From Lachnospiraceae bacterium (GTDB lineage Bacteria > Bacillota > Clostridia > Lachnospirales > Lachnospiraceae), in NCBI GenBank assembly GCA_031272985.1, contig JAISSU010000024.1, positions 88,285-152,284 on the forward strand: a DNA stretch of 64,000 nt. The letters are read 5' to 3'. The position numbers and the translations under genes are program-made. Of the stretch, positions 43,646 to 53,966 are shown piece by piece; the stretch's first letter is position 1; each line of letters begins with the position of its first letter. The notes beneath the pieces are model-generated. The model had not been told where the DNA came from, made no database searches, and was given only the letters and a program-made list of their open reading frames with translations.

Positions 43646-45190
43646 TTATGCATTTTCAACCAATAACGACTCTCCTGTCATTTCCTTTGGTTTTTCTATT
43701 CCCATGAGTTCTAATAATGTCGGAGCGATGTCTGCGAGCTTCCCGCCTTCTTTTAATCCGTATTTTTTATCCGCATTAATCAGAATAAACGGTACGGGAT
43801 TAGTAGTATGAGCCGTGAAAGGTGCTCCGGTCTGCTCATCTATCATGCATTCAGCGTTGCCGTGGTCGGCACAAAGGAACATAACGCCGTCCGCTTCCAG
43901 CAAAGCCTCAACTGCATATCCGACACAGGTATCTACTGCCTCGACAGCTTTTATGGCTGCCGCCTCCACCCCAGTATGCCCTACCATGTCGCAATTCGCG
44001 TAGTTAATCACAATAACATCGTATTTTCCTGATTTTATTGCTTTAACCAACACATCGCTGACGCCATAAGCACTCATTTCGGGCTTTAAGTCATAGGTGG
44101 CCACCTTTGGGGAAGGCACTAACTCACGGTCCTCACCCGGATTCGGAGCCTCTACTCCCCCGTTAAAGAAGAATGTCACATGAGCGTATTTCTCTGTCTC
44201 AGCGGTACGAAGCTGTTTTAATCCAAGACTCGAGATATACTCACCGAAAGTATTGGTTAATTCCTCTTTAGGAAACGCCACTTCTTTGTTCGGAATAGTG
44301 ACATCGTAATCCGTGAAACAGACATAGGTCGTCTTAATCCTCTTTCCTCTTGCAAATCCGCCAAAATCATCGCAACAAAATGCTCTGGTGATTTCTCTGG
44401 CTCTGTCGGGTCTGAAATTAAAGAAAATGACTGAATCGCCCTCTTCTATTACGGCAACAGGTTTTTTATTTTTCTTTATAACTGTAGGCAGAACAAACTC
44501 ATCCGTCACGCCGGTTTTATAGGAATCCGAGATTGCAACAGAACCAAATGTCCCGGGCTCTCCGATGCCTTTTGTAAGCGCATTGTAGGCTCGTTCGACT
44601 CTGTCCCACCTATTGTCACGGTCCATAACATAGTATCTTCCCATGACAGTGGCGATTTCCCCGACTCCGAGCTCACGCATTTTCGTTTCGAGCTCTTTAG
44701 CGTAATCGGCACCTGATGTAGGCGGTGTATCGCGTCCGTCCAAGAAGCAATGCACATAAACCTTCCTTATGCCCTGCCTTTTAGCTAATTCCAATAGACC
44801 GTACAGATGAGTATTATGGCTATGTACACCGCCATCCGATAAAAGTCCCATGAGGTGAAGTGATGAATTATTTTCTTTTGCGTTTTCACAGGCCTTTAAC
44901 AGTGCAGGATTAGTAAAAAAGTCCCCGTCATTAATAGCTTTAGTGATTTTAGTCAAATCCTGATAGACGATTCTTCCCGCGCCCATATTTAAGTGCCCGA
45001 CTTCGGAATTCCCCATCTGACCATCGGGTAGACCAACAAAAAGTCCGCTCGCATTGCCCTTTACAAAAGGGTATTCCTTTTTAAGTCTGTCAAGATTAGG
45101 GGTCTTCGCCTCATATACGGCATTCCCTTTTTTATTGTCACTTAAGCCGCAGCCATCTAATATCATCAGAACGGTCGGTTTTTTTCTCAT
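43646..45190 (-). CDS. gpmI: Phosphoglycerate mutase, cofactor-independent
   Basis: Mn-dependent interconversion of 3- and 2-phosphoglycerate. [21 protein letters not shown] carries the metal Asp, [20 protein letters not shown] the phosphorylated Ser, and [32 protein letters not shown] the second metal site. About 514 aa. AAGGAGG precedes ATG 45190. It is the last gene of the glycolytic cluster and starts 13 bp after tpiA. Confidence 0.97.
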   Translation of the reverse strand: MRKKPTVLMILDGCGLSDNKKGNAVYEAKTPNLDRLKKEYPFVKGNASGLFVGLPDGQMGNSEVGHLNMGAGRIVYQDLTKITKAINDGDFFTNPALLKACENAKENNSSLHLMGLLSDGGVHSHNTHLYGLLELAKRQGIRKVYVHCFLDGRDTPPTSGADYAKELETKMRELGVGEIATVMGRYYVMDRDNRWDRVERAYNALTKGIGEPGTFGSVAISDSYKTGVTDEFVLPTVIKKNKKPVAVIEEGDSVIFFNFRPDRAREITRAFCCDDFGGFARGKRIKTTYVCFTDYDVTIPNKEVAFPKEELTNTFGEYISSLGLKQLRTAETEKYAHVTFFFNGGVEAPNPGEDRELVPSPKVATYDLKPEMSAYGVSDVLVKAIKSGKYDVIVINYANCDMVGHTGVEAAAIKAVEAVDTCVGYAVEALLEADGVMFLCADHGNAECMIDEQTGAPFTAHTTNPVPFILINADKKYGLKEGGKLADIAPTLLELMGIEKPKEMTGESLLVENA

Positions 45191-45203
45191 TATGCCTCCT
45201 TGA

Positions 45204-45947
45204 TCATGCGTTAACAATCTTTCCAAAGTCAGCCTTTAAAGAAGCACCGCCGACCAAACCGCCGTCGATATCCTCCTCGGCAAATAAATCCGCCGCTGTA
45301 GCCGCTGTCACAGAGCCGCCGTACTGAATCCTGATTGCAAGCGCCGTATTGTCTCCATAAAGCTCGGCAATGCAAGCGCGAATACCTGCACAGACTTCCT
45401 GCGCCTGCTCGTTCGTAGCGGTCTTTCCCGTGCCGATTGCCCAAATGGGCTCATAAGCGATAACCACCTTTGCGGCGTCTTCGGTCGAAAGTCCAAGGAA
45501 ACCCACCTTCACCTGCTGACGAATAAAGTCCAAGGTGATGCCCTGCTCTCTTTGCTCTAAAGTCTCACCGCAGCACATAATGGGAGTAAGCCCATGCTCC
45601 AGCGCCTTTTTTATTTTCTTATTAACCGCTTCCGAAGTCTCTCCAAAATATTCCCTGCGCTCAGAATGTCCGAGCACCACATAGGAAACACCTGCATCTG
45701 TCAGCATCGAAGGTGAAATCTCGCCGGTATAGGCACCACTTTCCTCGAAATACATATTCTCGGCGCCGACCTTAATATTAGTTCCTTTAACAGCTTCCAC
45801 AACAGGAATAATGTCAATCGCAGGAACACAAAATACCACATCAACATCGTCATTCTTTACAAGGGGAATCAATTCCTTTGCTAACGCAACTGCCTCCGAA
45901 GGCGTTTTGTTCATTTTCCAGTTCCCCGCAATTATTCTTCTACGCAT
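45204..45947 (-). CDS. tpiA: Triosephosphate isomerase
   Basis: 247-aa TIM barrel. [17 protein letters not shown] has the catalytic Lys, [16 protein letters not shown] the His, and [17 protein letters not shown] the Glu. Lies between pgk and gpmI with 26-bp and 13-bp gaps. Confidence 0.98.
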   Translation of the reverse strand: MRRRIIAGNWKMNKTPSEAVALAKELIPLVKNDDVDVVFCVPAIDIIPVVEAVKGTNIKVGAENMYFEESGAYTGEISPSMLTDAGVSYVVLGHSERREYFGETSEAVNKKIKKALEHGLTPIMCCGETLEQREQGITLDFIRQQVKVGFLGLSTEDAAKVVIAYEPIWAIGTGKTATNEQAQEVCAGIRACIAELYGDNTALAIRIQYGGSVTAATAADLFAEEDIDGGLVGGASLKADFGKIVNA

Positions 45948-45973
45948 TTGAATCTCTCCTTAATTGTAATTCT

Positions 45974-47164
45974 TTATTTGTCATTAGCCGCGGCTACGCC
46001 GGGCAGTTCTTTTCCTTCCAAAAATTCCAGCGAAGCGCCGCCACCCGTGGAAATGTGTGTCATTTTATCCCCGAAGCCCATCTGATTAACCGCCGCCGCC
46101 GAATCTCCGCCGCCGATAACTGTAACAGCGTCAGTCTCAGCTAATGCGCGCGCGATTTCCTCCGTGCCTTCGGCAAATTTTGGCATTTCAAACGCTCCCA
46201 TAGGGCCATTCCAAACGACAGTTTTTGCATCCTTTAGCGCATCTTTATATAATCTAATCGTCTCAGGGCCAATGTCTAATCCCATCCAACCATCAGGAAT
46301 CTCACCTGCCGCAACGATATCGGTATTCGCGTCATTCGAGAAAGCATCTGCTATCACGGTATCCACCGGAAGTAGGAATTTAACGCCCTTTTCCTTTGCC
46401 TTGTCAATCATTTCGGAAGCATAGCTTAGATAATCCTCCTCCAGTAAAGATGTCCCGACACTTCCTCCCTGCGCTTTCGAAAAGGTATATGCCATACCTC
46501 CTCCGATTATTAAAGTATCTACCTTTTCTAATAAATTGGATATAACCGAAATCTTACTCGAAACCTTTGCACCGCCTAAAATGGCCACAAACGGACGCTT
46601 TGGATTATTGACGGCATTCCCGAGAAAGTCTATTTCCTTTTGCATGAGATAACCGACTACAGATGTCTTAACGAACTGCGTCACGCCGACATTCGAGCAA
46701 TGTGCTCTGTGTGCTGTGCCGAAAGCGTCATCCACAAAAACATCACAGATTGAAGCCAAATCCTTGCTGAAAGCCTCTCCGTTTTTAGTCTCTTCGGGGC
46801 GAAATCTCGTATTCTCAAGAAGGATAACATCGCCGTCTTTCATTTTTTCAATAGCCGCTATAGCATTATCTCCGACTACGGTATCATCAGCCGCAAAAAC
46901 CACTTCTTGTCCCAAAAGCTCACTTAAGCGTTTCGCCACAGGGGCAAGGCTTTCTTTCGGGTCCGGACCCTTTGGTTTTCCAAGATGTGAACACAAAATA
47001 AGCTTTCCGCCGTCGGCAATTAATTTCTTTAAGGTCGGAAGCGCCGCCACCAAACGTGTCTCGTCTGTGATTTTACCATCAATAATAGGAACATTAAAAT
47101 CGCAGCGAACCAGAACCTTTTGTCCATTTACATTAATGTCATCTACTGATTTTTTATTTAACAT
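45974..47164 (-). CDS. pgk: Phosphoglycerate kinase
   Basis: 396 aa. [22 protein letters not shown] and [15 protein letters not shown] form the substrate site; [19 protein letters not shown] and [36 protein letters not shown] form the nucleotide site. AAAGGAG precedes ATG 47164. Second gene of the gap-pgk-tpiA-gpmI operon. Confidence 0.98.
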   Translation of the reverse strand: MLNKKSVDDINVNGQKVLVRCDFNVPIIDGKITDETRLVAALPTLKKLIADGGKLILCSHLGKPKGPDPKESLAPVAKRLSELLGQEVVFAADDTVVGDNAIAAIEKMKDGDVILLENTRFRPEETKNGEAFSKDLASICDVFVDDAFGTAHRAHCSNVGVTQFVKTSVVGYLMQKEIDFLGNAVNNPKRPFVAILGGAKVSSKISVISNLLEKVDTLIIGGGMAYTFSKAQGGSVGTSLLEEDYLSYASEMIDKAKEKGVKFLLPVDTVIADAFSNDANTDIVAAGEIPDGWMGLDIGPETIRLYKDALKDAKTVVWNGPMGAFEMPKFAEGTEEIARALAETDAVTVIGGGDSAAAVNQMGFGDKMTHISTGGGASLEFLEGKELPGVAAANDK

Positions 47165-47235
47165 CTTTGCTCCTTTCATCTTCTGTATAAAAGAGTCCGC
47201 CAAACTAAGGCGGACTCTTGTGATTATCTAAATTC

Positions 47236-48246
47236 TTATTTCAGTTCCGCGAGGTATTTGATAGTACGTACCATCTGACTGGTGTAGGAATTTTCATTAT
47301 CATACCATGAAACTACCTGAACCTCTGTCGTGCCATTATCAAGCGGCAATACCGCGGTCTGGGTCGCATCAAAGAGTGAACCATATGTCATTCCGATAAC
47401 ATCCGTGGAAACTATTTCATCAGTATTGTAGCCGAATGATTCATTGGAAGCAGCCTTCATAGCGGCATTAATCTGATCTACGGTAACATTTCCTTCGACT
47501 ACCGCATAAAGTAAAGTAGTGGAACCCGTAGGAGTCGGAACACGCTGAGCGGCGCCGATTAATTTTCCGTTTAATTCGGGGATAACGAGTCCGATAGCCT
47601 TTGCGGCACCGGTACTGTTCGGGACGATATTGATAGCGCCCGCACGTGACCTTCTTAAGTCTCCCTTTCTCTGAGGACCATCAAGAATCATCTGATCACC
47701 GGTGTAAGCATGAATCGTGCACATGATACCTGATTTGATCTTTGCGAGGTCGTTCAGAGCCTTTGCCATAGGAGCGAGGCAGTTCGTGGTACATGAAGCT
47801 GCTGAGATAACCGTATCCTCCGGTTTTAATTCATCATGATTAACATTATAGACGATGGTGGGCAGATCATTGCCCGCAGGGGCAGAAATGACAACCTTTT
47901 TCGCACCGGCCTGAATGTGTGCCGAAGCTTTATCTTTCGAGGTGTAGAAACCGGTACACTCGAGGACAACGTCAATGTCCAACTCTCCCCAAGGGAGCTT
48001 CGAGGCATCTGCCTCAGCATAAATAATTATTTCTTCTCCGTCAACGGTGATTGAATTTTCTCCCGCGACAACAGTGTCCCCCAGAGCGTAACGTCCCTGT
48101 GAAGAATCATATTTCAACAAATGTGCAAGCATTTTCGGGGATGTGAGATCATTAATCGCTACTACGTCGTACCCCTCTGCTCTAAACATCTGGCGAAATG
48201 CCAAACGTCCGATACGTCCAAAACCATTAATTGCAACTTTAACCAT
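47236..48246 (-). CDS. gap: Glyceraldehyde-3-phosphate dehydrogenase
   Basis: 336 aa. NAD site [19 protein letters not shown], catalytic Cys in [18 protein letters not shown], and the C-terminal [21 protein letters not shown]. First gene of the glycolytic cluster, behind a clear promoter at 48306-48334. AGGAGG precedes ATG 48246. No CggR regulator gene is visible. Confidence 0.98.
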   Translation of the reverse strand: MVKVAINGFGRIGRLAFRQMFRAEGYDVVAINDLTSPKMLAHLLKYDSSQGRYALGDTVVAGENSITVDGEEIIIYAEADASKLPWGELDIDVVLECTGFYTSKDKASAHIQAGAKKVVISAPAGNDLPTIVYNVNHDELKPEDTVISAASCTTNCLAPMAKALNDLAKIKSGIMCTIHAYTGDQMILDGPQRKGDLRRSRAGAINIVPNSTGAAKAIGLVIPELNGKLIGAAQRVPTPTGSTTLLYAVVEGNVTVDQINAAMKAASNESFGYNTDEIVSTDVIGMTYGSLFDATQTAVLPLDNGTTEVQVVSWYDNENSYTSQMVRTIKYLAELK

Positions 48247-48305
48247 TGTTCTTCCTCCTGAAGTAATTCTATTTAAGATTGTTAAACTTTCCTCAACCAC
48301 AATAC

Positions 48306-48334
48306 ATTGTACTAAAGTAAGTACAGAAATTCAA
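48306..48334 (-). promoter_or_regulatory. Promoter of the gap-pgk-tpiA-gpmI operon
   Basis: TTGAAT (48329-48334), 17 bp, TACAAT (48306-48311) on the minus strand. Confidence 0.65.
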
Positions 48335-48445
48335 GTGAAAACAACGCAAATAATGGCGAATATTTTCAGTTATCAGAGCGAAAATCCGTCGTTTTGCCAT
48401 CACAAGGAAAGAATTGTAAGGTTAAACAAAATTTTGCAAATTTTT

Positions 48446-48474
48446 TTGACGTGAGTCCTTTTCTCTGCTATTCT
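48446..48474 (+). promoter_or_regulatory. Promoter of the Pro/Gln-tail membrane protein gene
   Basis: TTGACG (48446-48451), 17 bp, TATTCT (48469-48474). Confidence 0.6.
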
Positions 48475-48526
48475 TTATGCATGGATTTTTATCGTCAATT
48501 TTTATTAAAAGGAAAGAGGTGTTGAT

Positions 48527-49024
48527 ATGTTTAATTACAACAATATCGGAAGAAAAATCTCAGGCTTTGCAAAAATCATCGCGATAATCGGTATAGTATG
48601 CAGTATCATTGGAGGACTATACTTAATTATCACCGGATTTTCCATGATGAGATACTCTGTAGGTGCAGGTTTCGGCATGGTATTCGGAGGATTATTATCC
48701 GCAGCGTTAGGCTCTTTAGCATCCTGGATAGGTTCCTGGATTCTTTACGGCTTTGGTGAAATCATCACCACATTGTACAGCGTGAATGAGCGCCTCGGCG
48801 GCGTAAACAGACCCGTGCAGCCCACTGACCCAAAGGCTTTCATTAATTCAGTTGCACCAAATGGCCCCCAAAATCCGCAAGCTCCCGGACAGCAATGGAA
48901 TCAGCAAGGTGGTCAAGGGTATCCGCAACAAAGGCAGCAGCCACCCTTACAGTATCAGCAGCCGAACGCGCAACCGCCTTTGACACCCTCACAACCACAA
49001 CAGCCTAATAAACCGCAGTTTTAA
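48527..49024 (+). CDS. Small membrane protein with Pro/Gln-rich tail
   Basis: 165 aa. Two or three hydrophobic segments (FAKIIAIIGIVCSIIGGLYLIITGF, GFGMVFGGLLSAALGSLASWIGSWILYGFGEI) are followed by YSVNERLGG and a ~65-residue tail made mainly of Pro, Gln, Asn and Gly. The membrane part resembles small clostridial membrane proteins often found with zinc-ribbon or DUF4339-like modules. It is monocistronic with its own promoter and terminator. Function unknown; the tail may be a flexible interaction segment. Confidence 0.8.
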   Translation: MFNYNNIGRKISGFAKIIAIIGIVCSIIGGLYLIITGFSMMRYSVGAGFGMVFGGLLSAALGSLASWIGSWILYGFGEIITTLYSVNERLGGVNRPVQPTDPKAFINSVAPNGPQNPQAPGQQWNQQGGQGYPQQRQQPPLQYQQPNAQPPLTPSQPQQPNKPQF

Positions 49025-49050
49025 ACATACAACATTTGACTTAACTATTA

Positions 49051-49087
49051 AACAGCCCCGCTGTAATACGCAGCGCGGCTGTTTTTT
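49051..49087 (+). terminator. Terminator after the Pro/Gln-tail gene
   Basis: AACAGCC pairs with GGCTGTT and CGCTG with CAGCG around TAATACG, followed by TTTTTT. Confidence 0.92.
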
Positions 49088-49173
49088 CCACCTATGGCAA
49101 ATTTGGAGTTAACAATATAGTTACTAATCAGCTATTTCGGTACCGGAATTTGTTCGGGCAATTAGTCAGGAAT

Positions 49174-49977
49174 TTATAATTCAAGAAATTTCGGTTTCCT
49201 TCCTTCAAAAACCGCATAATACCTAAAGCCAAGACTATTAAGCATTTCACGGACTTCTTCAAAGCGGTATGCGATATGAATACTTTGGTGTGCATCCGAA
49301 CCTATTGTAATGATTTCACCGCCGAGTTCTTTATATCTTTTCAATACATCGGGGTGCGGGTGCGCAAAACTCAAGCCATACTTTAGTCCCGCAGTATTGA
49401 TCTCAACACCTTTTCCATTTTCAATCAGAAATATAAGCAAAGGGTCAATAGCATCCGCAAAAGCAGAATATGAGTATTCCTTTTCAGTTGTTTTTCCGTA
49501 ACGAACGATATAATCCAAATGTCCCAACACGTCAAAATCATTGAACTTCTTAACATTAATCAGGAATTCCTCAAAAGCCGTACGGTAAACTTCCGCATCG
49601 CTGAATTTCTCAAATATCTCACCTCGTGACGGATCATATCCGGATACCAAGTGTCTGGAAGCAATCAAAAAGTCAAAAGGATAACGACTAATAAAATCAC
49701 GGTAATAATCGCCGAGATACTCCTGCATACCGATTTCTGCGCCCATTAAAACGTTAATTTTATCAGCGTATTTTTCCTTAAGCGCCGAGAGCCCCTTAAA
49801 ATATGCTTCGGGCACAAAAACGCTTTCCGGTCCCCAGGAGCAATCGTCTTTGTCATAATGGTCAGTAAAACATATTGTACTAAGTCCCTTTTCTATTGCC
49901 GCTAAAATCTGTTCTTCAGGTTTCGCCTCGGCGTCATGCGAGTAAGTTGAGTGTACGTGTACATCGGCTAATATCAT
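49174..49977 (-). CDS. PHP-family histidinol-phosphatase-like protein
   Basis: 267 aa with PHP metal motifs: LADVHVHSTYSHDAEAKPEEQI at the start, ICFTDHYDKDDCSW, GAEIGMQ, DVLGHLDYIVRYG and ITIGSDAHQSIHIAYRF. This is the HisJ/HisK type that dephosphorylates histidinol phosphate, but no his genes are nearby, so another phosphoester substrate is possible. It follows mnmA by 26 bp. Confidence 0.82.
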   Translation of the reverse strand: MILADVHVHSTYSHDAEAKPEEQILAAIEKGLSTICFTDHYDKDDCSWGPESVFVPEAYFKGLSALKEKYADKINVLMGAEIGMQEYLGDYYRDFISRYPFDFLIASRHLVSGYDPSRGEIFEKFSDAEVYRTAFEEFLINVKKFNDFDVLGHLDYIVRYGKTTEKEYSYSAFADAIDPLLIFLIENGKGVEINTAGLKYGLSFAHPHPDVLKRYKELGGEIITIGSDAHQSIHIAYRFEEVREMLNSLGFRYYAVFEGRKPKFLEL

Positions 49978-50003
49978 TTTGCTGATATCCTTTCCAGTGG
50001 AAT

Positions 50004-51107
50004 CTATTTTATTGTCCCGCCGCCGAAAACATATAAATCACTATCGGCAGTGTTTTCTTCGTTAATACTTTTATATAAAACCAGAGCCTGCCCCGGCGCG
50101 GGTGATGAGACCTTCTCATCAAATACACAAGTTATTTCGTCCTCACCCGTTCTGAAAATAACGGCAGGTGCTCCTTTGTGGTTATACCTGATTTTTGCAA
50201 TTACACGAGTGCCGTCTTTTATTTCATTTGCCGCCATCAAGCTGATATTAGTTGCCTTAATCGCCTTTTTAAGCGAGTCTTCTTTAGTCCCTATCACAAC
50301 TTCATTAGTTTCGGGACGGATTTCCAATACATAGCCGGGTTTAGGTAACGCAAGTCCCAGTCCTTTTCGTTGACCTACTGTATAGTGAATAATTCCTTTA
50401 TGCCTCCCGAGTATTTCACCTTTTGGATTGATGAAATTTCCTTCAGGCAATTTTAGGCCCGTTTCCTTTTCTAAATACCCCGCGTAATCTCCGTCATTCA
50501 CAAAACATATATCCTGACTGTCAGGTTTATGAGCAACCGGTAATCCTGCTTTTTCGGCAATCTCTCTGATTTGCGGTTTTGTGTATTCTCCCACCGGAAA
50601 AAGAGTCTTTATTAATTGCTCTTGTGTGAGATTATAAAGCGCGTAGGTCTGATCCTTTGCCCCAATCGTCGCGGTTTTCACACTCAAGCGCCCATTCGGA
50701 AGTGTGATCAAACCCGCATAATGTCCGGTAGCCAATTTATCCGCCCCCAGTCCTTCGGCTTTTTGCAATAATGACTCCCATTTCACATAACGGTTACATG
50801 CAATGCAAGGGTTCGGCGTACGACCTGCGTAGTATTCCTTTGCAAAATAATCACGGACAAAGCTCTTAAATTCATGCTTAAAATTCATCACATAATGAGG
50901 AATACCAAGAACAGCTGCTACCCGGCGGGCGTCATCGGCGGCGCTAAGCCCACAGCACCCGCCGTGTTCCTCCTGAAAAATTTCGGTCTCATCCTGCCAA
51001 ATCTGCATGGTGACACCGATTACATCGTATCCTTTTTCCTTAAGAAGATAGGCAGCCACGGAGGAATCCACTCCTCCGGACATGCCTACCACAACTTTTT
51101 CACGCAT
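50004..51107 (-). CDS. mnmA: tRNA-specific 2-thiouridylase MnmA
   Basis: Makes s2U34 in Lys, Glu and Gln tRNAs with sulfur from a cysteine desulfurase. P-loop VVGMSGGVDSSVAAYLL, the first Cys in PNPCIACNRYVKW and the second in DSQDICFVND. 367 aa. It lies downstream of iscS-iscU, which fits its sulfur donor. Confidence 0.96.
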   Translation of the reverse strand: MREKVVVGMSGGVDSSVAAYLLKEKGYDVIGVTMQIWQDETEIFQEEHGGCCGLSAADDARRVAAVLGIPHYVMNFKHEFKSFVRDYFAKEYYAGRTPNPCIACNRYVKWESLLQKAEGLGADKLATGHYAGLITLPNGRLSVKTATIGAKDQTYALYNLTQEQLIKTLFPVGEYTKPQIREIAEKAGLPVAHKPDSQDICFVNDGDYAGYLEKETGLKLPEGNFINPKGEILGRHKGIIHYTVGQRKGLGLALPKPGYVLEIRPETNEVVIGTKEDSLKKAIKATNISLMAANEIKDGTRVIAKIRYNHKGAPAVIFRTGEDEITCVFDEKVSSPAPGQALVLYKSINEENTADSDLYVFGGGTIK

Positions 51108-51186
51108 ATTTTTCCTTTTAAATATTAGTCAGAAAACGCCCCGATATCCCTTGCAACTAAAGTTAATTGCGGCTTTTGCTGTCGGA

Positions 51187-51630
51187 TCAATAGTCTTCCC
51201 CTTCATCTTCCTCGCCCTCGTGGATGTCAGATTTCGGCTTTTGAAGTCCTTGGATTTCAATGCCGTTTTTCTGCGCGTAATCCCACAACGCCGCGTGAAT
51301 CGCCTCTTCGGCTAAAAGTGAGCAATGAACCTTTACAGGAGGCAGACCATCGAGTGCTTCCATTACAGCTTTATTGGTGATAGCCATGGCATCTTGAATG
51401 GACTTTCCCTTTACCAGCTCGGTCGCCATAGAACTCGTCGCCACTGCCGCTCCGCATCCGAATGTCTTGAATTTTACATCGCGGATTATCTGCTTGTCAT
51501 CAATGTCCAAATATATTCTCATTATATCGCCGCATTTGGCGTTACCAACGGTGCCCACGCCATTCGCATTTTCAAGCTCTCCCATGTTTCTGGGATGCTG
51601 AAAATGATCCATTACTTTTTCTGTATACAT
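51187..51630 (-). CDS. iscU: Fe-S cluster scaffold, NifU/IscU-like
   Basis: 147 aa scaffold on which IscS and iron build [2Fe-2S] clusters. The three ligand Cys are in GNAKCGDIMRIYL, FKTFGCGAAVATSSM and VKVHCSLLAEEAIHAAL, with the conserved Asp after the first. The C-terminus is acidic (GEEDEGEDY), beyond the usual ~125 aa. Starts nine bp after iscS. Confidence 0.95.
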   Translation of the reverse strand: MYTEKVMDHFQHPRNMGELENANGVGTVGNAKCGDIMRIYLDIDDKQIIRDVKFKTFGCGAAVATSSMATELVKGKSIQDAMAITNKAVMEALDGLPPVKVHCSLLAEEAIHAALWDYAQKNGIEIQGLQKPKSDIHEGEEDEGEDY

Positions 51631-51639
51631 AATTACCTC

Positions 51640-52821
51640 CTAACCCTGCTTCTTAATGAAGTCCTCGTAAAGAGGCGACATTTCCCGAAGCTGTGTTACA
51701 ATCTCTTTTAAATTATCAATAACAAAATCAATTTCTTCTTTTGTGATTTCTTCATTTAGCGTAAGCCGCAGTGAGCCATGCGCGATTTCATGCGGCAGTC
51801 CGATTGCCAAAAGCACATGCGACGGATCAAGCGAACCCGAGGTGCAAGCAGACCCCGATGAACCGCAAATACCTAACATATCCAATTTAATAAGTAATGA
51901 TTCACCCTCAATAAAGCGAAAACTAAAGTTCGCATTATTCGGCAATCGATCAGTAGGATGACCGTTGAGTCTGGTATAAGGAATTTCCTTTAATACCCTG
52001 TCTATCAAATAATCGCGAAGCTTTGTTTCGTATTCACTGCGGGTACTCAAAGTATCTGTCGCTCTCTTAACGGCGGCTCCAAAACCTATGATTCCGGGGA
52101 CATTCTCAGTACCGGCTCTGCGTTTTCTCTCCTGAGCGCCTCCATGAATAAACGAACGGATAGGAAGACCTGTTCTGATATATAAAAAGCCTATTCCTTT
52201 TGGACCGTTTAATTTATGAGCACTCGCACTTAGCATATCAATATTGTATTCATCAACATTGATCGGCACCTGACCGAAGGCCTGCACGGCGTCTGTATGG
52301 AAATAGATCTTGTTTTCTTTTGCAATCTTTCCGATTTCCTTAATAGGCTCAATCGTCCCTATTTCATTATTGGCAAACATAACGGAAATAAGAATCGTCG
52401 TAGGGCGAATGGCTGCTTTTAAATCCTCAAGCCTCACAACTCCATTTTCATCTACCGGCAAATAGGTAATCTCGAAACCGCGGCTTTCCAAGTATTGCGC
52501 AGAATGTAGAATAGCATGGTGCTCAATTGCAGTAGTAATAATATGATTTCCTTTTTTAGATAGCGCCTCGGCTGTGGCTTTCAACGCCCAATTATCAGCC
52601 TCGGAACCTCCCGCAGTAAAATAGATTTCATTTGATTTTGCCCCCAGAGCGCCGGCAATAATATCGCGTTGCTTGCTGATTGCTTCTTTATTAGATGCAC
52701 CTATCTGATAGATGCTCGATGGATTCCCGTAATTCTCCGTGAAATAAGGAAGCATTGCCTCCACTACCTCCGGAGCGGTTTTCGTAGTCGCCGCGTTATC
52801 TAAATAAATGATCTTACCCAT
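51640..52821 (-). CDS. iscS: Cysteine desulfurase IscS/NifS
   Basis: PLP enzyme releasing sulfur from cysteine for clusters and tRNA thiolation. YLDNAATTKTAPEVVEAMLPYFTENYGNPSS is the start, the PLP Lys is in SASAHKLNGPKGIGFLYI, and the active Cys is in GSSGSACTSGSLDPSHVL. About 393 aa from ATG 52821, preceded by GGAGG. Operon iscR-iscS-iscU-mnmA. Confidence 0.97.
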   Translation of the reverse strand: MGKIIYLDNAATTKTAPEVVEAMLPYFTENYGNPSSIYQIGASNKEAISKQRDIIAGALGAKSNEIYFTAGGSEADNWALKATAEALSKKGNHIITTAIEHHAILHSAQYLESRGFEITYLPVDENGVVRLEDLKAAIRPTTILISVMFANNEIGTIEPIKEIGKIAKENKIYFHTDAVQAFGQVPINVDEYNIDMLSASAHKLNGPKGIGFLYIRTGLPIRSFIHGGAQERKRRAGTENVPGIIGFGAAVKRATDTLSTRSEYETKLRDYLIDRVLKEIPYTRLNGHPTDRLPNNANFSFRFIEGESLLIKLDMLGICGSSGSACTSGSLDPSHVLLAIGLPHEIAHGSLRLTLNEEITKEEIDFVIDNLKEIVTQLREMSPLYEDFIKKQG

Positions 52822-52847
52822 AATGCACCTCCATTGGTTTGCTTCCA

Positions 52848-53336
52848 TTAACTGGCTTTTGCGCATGCCCGCATTTCGTTTGAGTCTTCTCCCGCACCCA
52901 CAAATGAGCCTTCAGGACTTATTTGGATGCTTTCTTCAACTAATTCAGATAAATAAATCTCGTCCACTGCCTTATTAATGCTTTCATTTACCCTGAACCA
53001 GACCAATTTAGAAACACAGGAACCTGAAAGCGGACACTCCTCCTGCTCGGAAAAGCCTTTGCACCTGACGGGCTCTAAATTTCCTTCAAGTGCCCTTAAT
53101 ATCATTCCTACCGAAATTTCCTGCGGATCCTTACTCAGAGTATATCCCCCGCCTGCTCCTCGTACGCTTTCTACCAAATTTGATTTTTTAAGGAGAGCAA
53201 CCAATTGCTCCAAATATCTCTCAGAAATGTCCTGCCTCGTGGCAATGGCACTGATGGACACGGGTTCATCCGTTGAGAACCTCGCCAAATCTATCATGGC
53301 ACGTAAACCGTAAATACCTTTAGTCGACAATTTCAT
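52848..53336 (-). CDS. iscR: Rrf2-family Fe-S regulator (IscR-like)
   Basis: 162 aa. Winged-helix KLSTKGIYGLRAMIDLARFSTDEPVSISAIATRQDISERYLEQLVALLKKSNLVESVRGAGGGYTL matches Rrf2 proteins. Three candidate cluster Cys lie in VRCKGFSEQEECPLSGSC near residues 105-120. It probably represses its own isc operon when clusters suffice. The C-terminal extension after VEESI is variable. Confidence 0.93.
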   Translation of the reverse strand: MKLSTKGIYGLRAMIDLARFSTDEPVSISAIATRQDISERYLEQLVALLKKSNLVESVRGAGGGYTLSKDPQEISVGMILRALEGNLEPVRCKGFSEQEECPLSGSCVSKLVWFRVNESINKAVDEIYLSELVEESIQISPEGSFVGAGEDSNEMRACAKAS

Positions 53337-53461
53337 GATGCTACCACCTCTTTCAACCGCTAACCCCATCGTTAACCGAGAATAATTCCTATCATTTTAC
53401 TGGGAATTCTTTCGGTGATAATATACCACCCTTAAAGAGGCATGTCAAACATAATAAAATC

Positions 53462-53492
53462 AAAAAGGGAACAAAATTTAGTTCCCTTTTTT
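53462..53492 (-). terminator. Terminator of ridA, bidirectional in form
   Basis: AAAAAGGGAAC pairs with GTTCCCTTTTT over 11 bp with an 8-nt loop, with A/T tracts on both sides. Confidence 0.9.
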
Positions 53493-53561
53493 AAATTAAA
53501 TGTACATAATCAACAAAAAACGGATTTTGAAGGTGACATTAACCGCGCCGCATCTCAATTC

Positions 53562-53933
53562 TTATAATGCAGCAACGGCCTCCAATTCGCATTTTACTCC
53601 TTTTGGAAGTGCCGCCACCTGTACGCAGCTCCTCGCAGGCGCTGAGGTAAAGTATTTTGCATAAATTCCGTTAAATACATTAAAATCCGCAAGGTCTGTT
53701 AAGAAGCAAGTGGTCTTTAGCACCTTATCATAAGAAGAACCGGCAGCTTTTAATATTTCGCCGATGTTTTTGCAGGCTTGTTCTGCCTGTGTTTCGATGT
53801 CGTCAGCGTCGACATCTCCCGTTTCCGGGTTAATGCCTATCTGACCCGCAGTGAATACGAGTCCGTTTGATACATAGCCTTGAGAATAAGGACCGAGCGC
53901 CTTTGGAGCGCTATCTGTGTGAATTTTTTGCAT
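53562..53933 (-). CDS. ridA: RidA enamine/imine deaminase
   Basis: 123-aa YjgF/RidA protein that hydrolyses reactive 2-aminoacrylate and related enamines. APKALGPYSQGYVSNGLVFTAGQIGINPETGDV is the start, and ARSCVQVAALPKGVKCELEAVA holds the substrate-binding Arg and the C-terminal Glu. AAAGGA precedes the ATG. It follows the alcohol dehydrogenase gene by 33 bp. Confidence 0.95.
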   Translation of the reverse strand: MQKIHTDSAPKALGPYSQGYVSNGLVFTAGQIGINPETGDVDADDIETQAEQACKNIGEILKAAGSSYDKVLKTTCFLTDLADFNVFNGIYAKYFTSAPARSCVQVAALPKGVKCELEAVAAL

Positions 53934-53966
53934 GATGGGTTTCCTTTCTATATTATATGTGTGGAT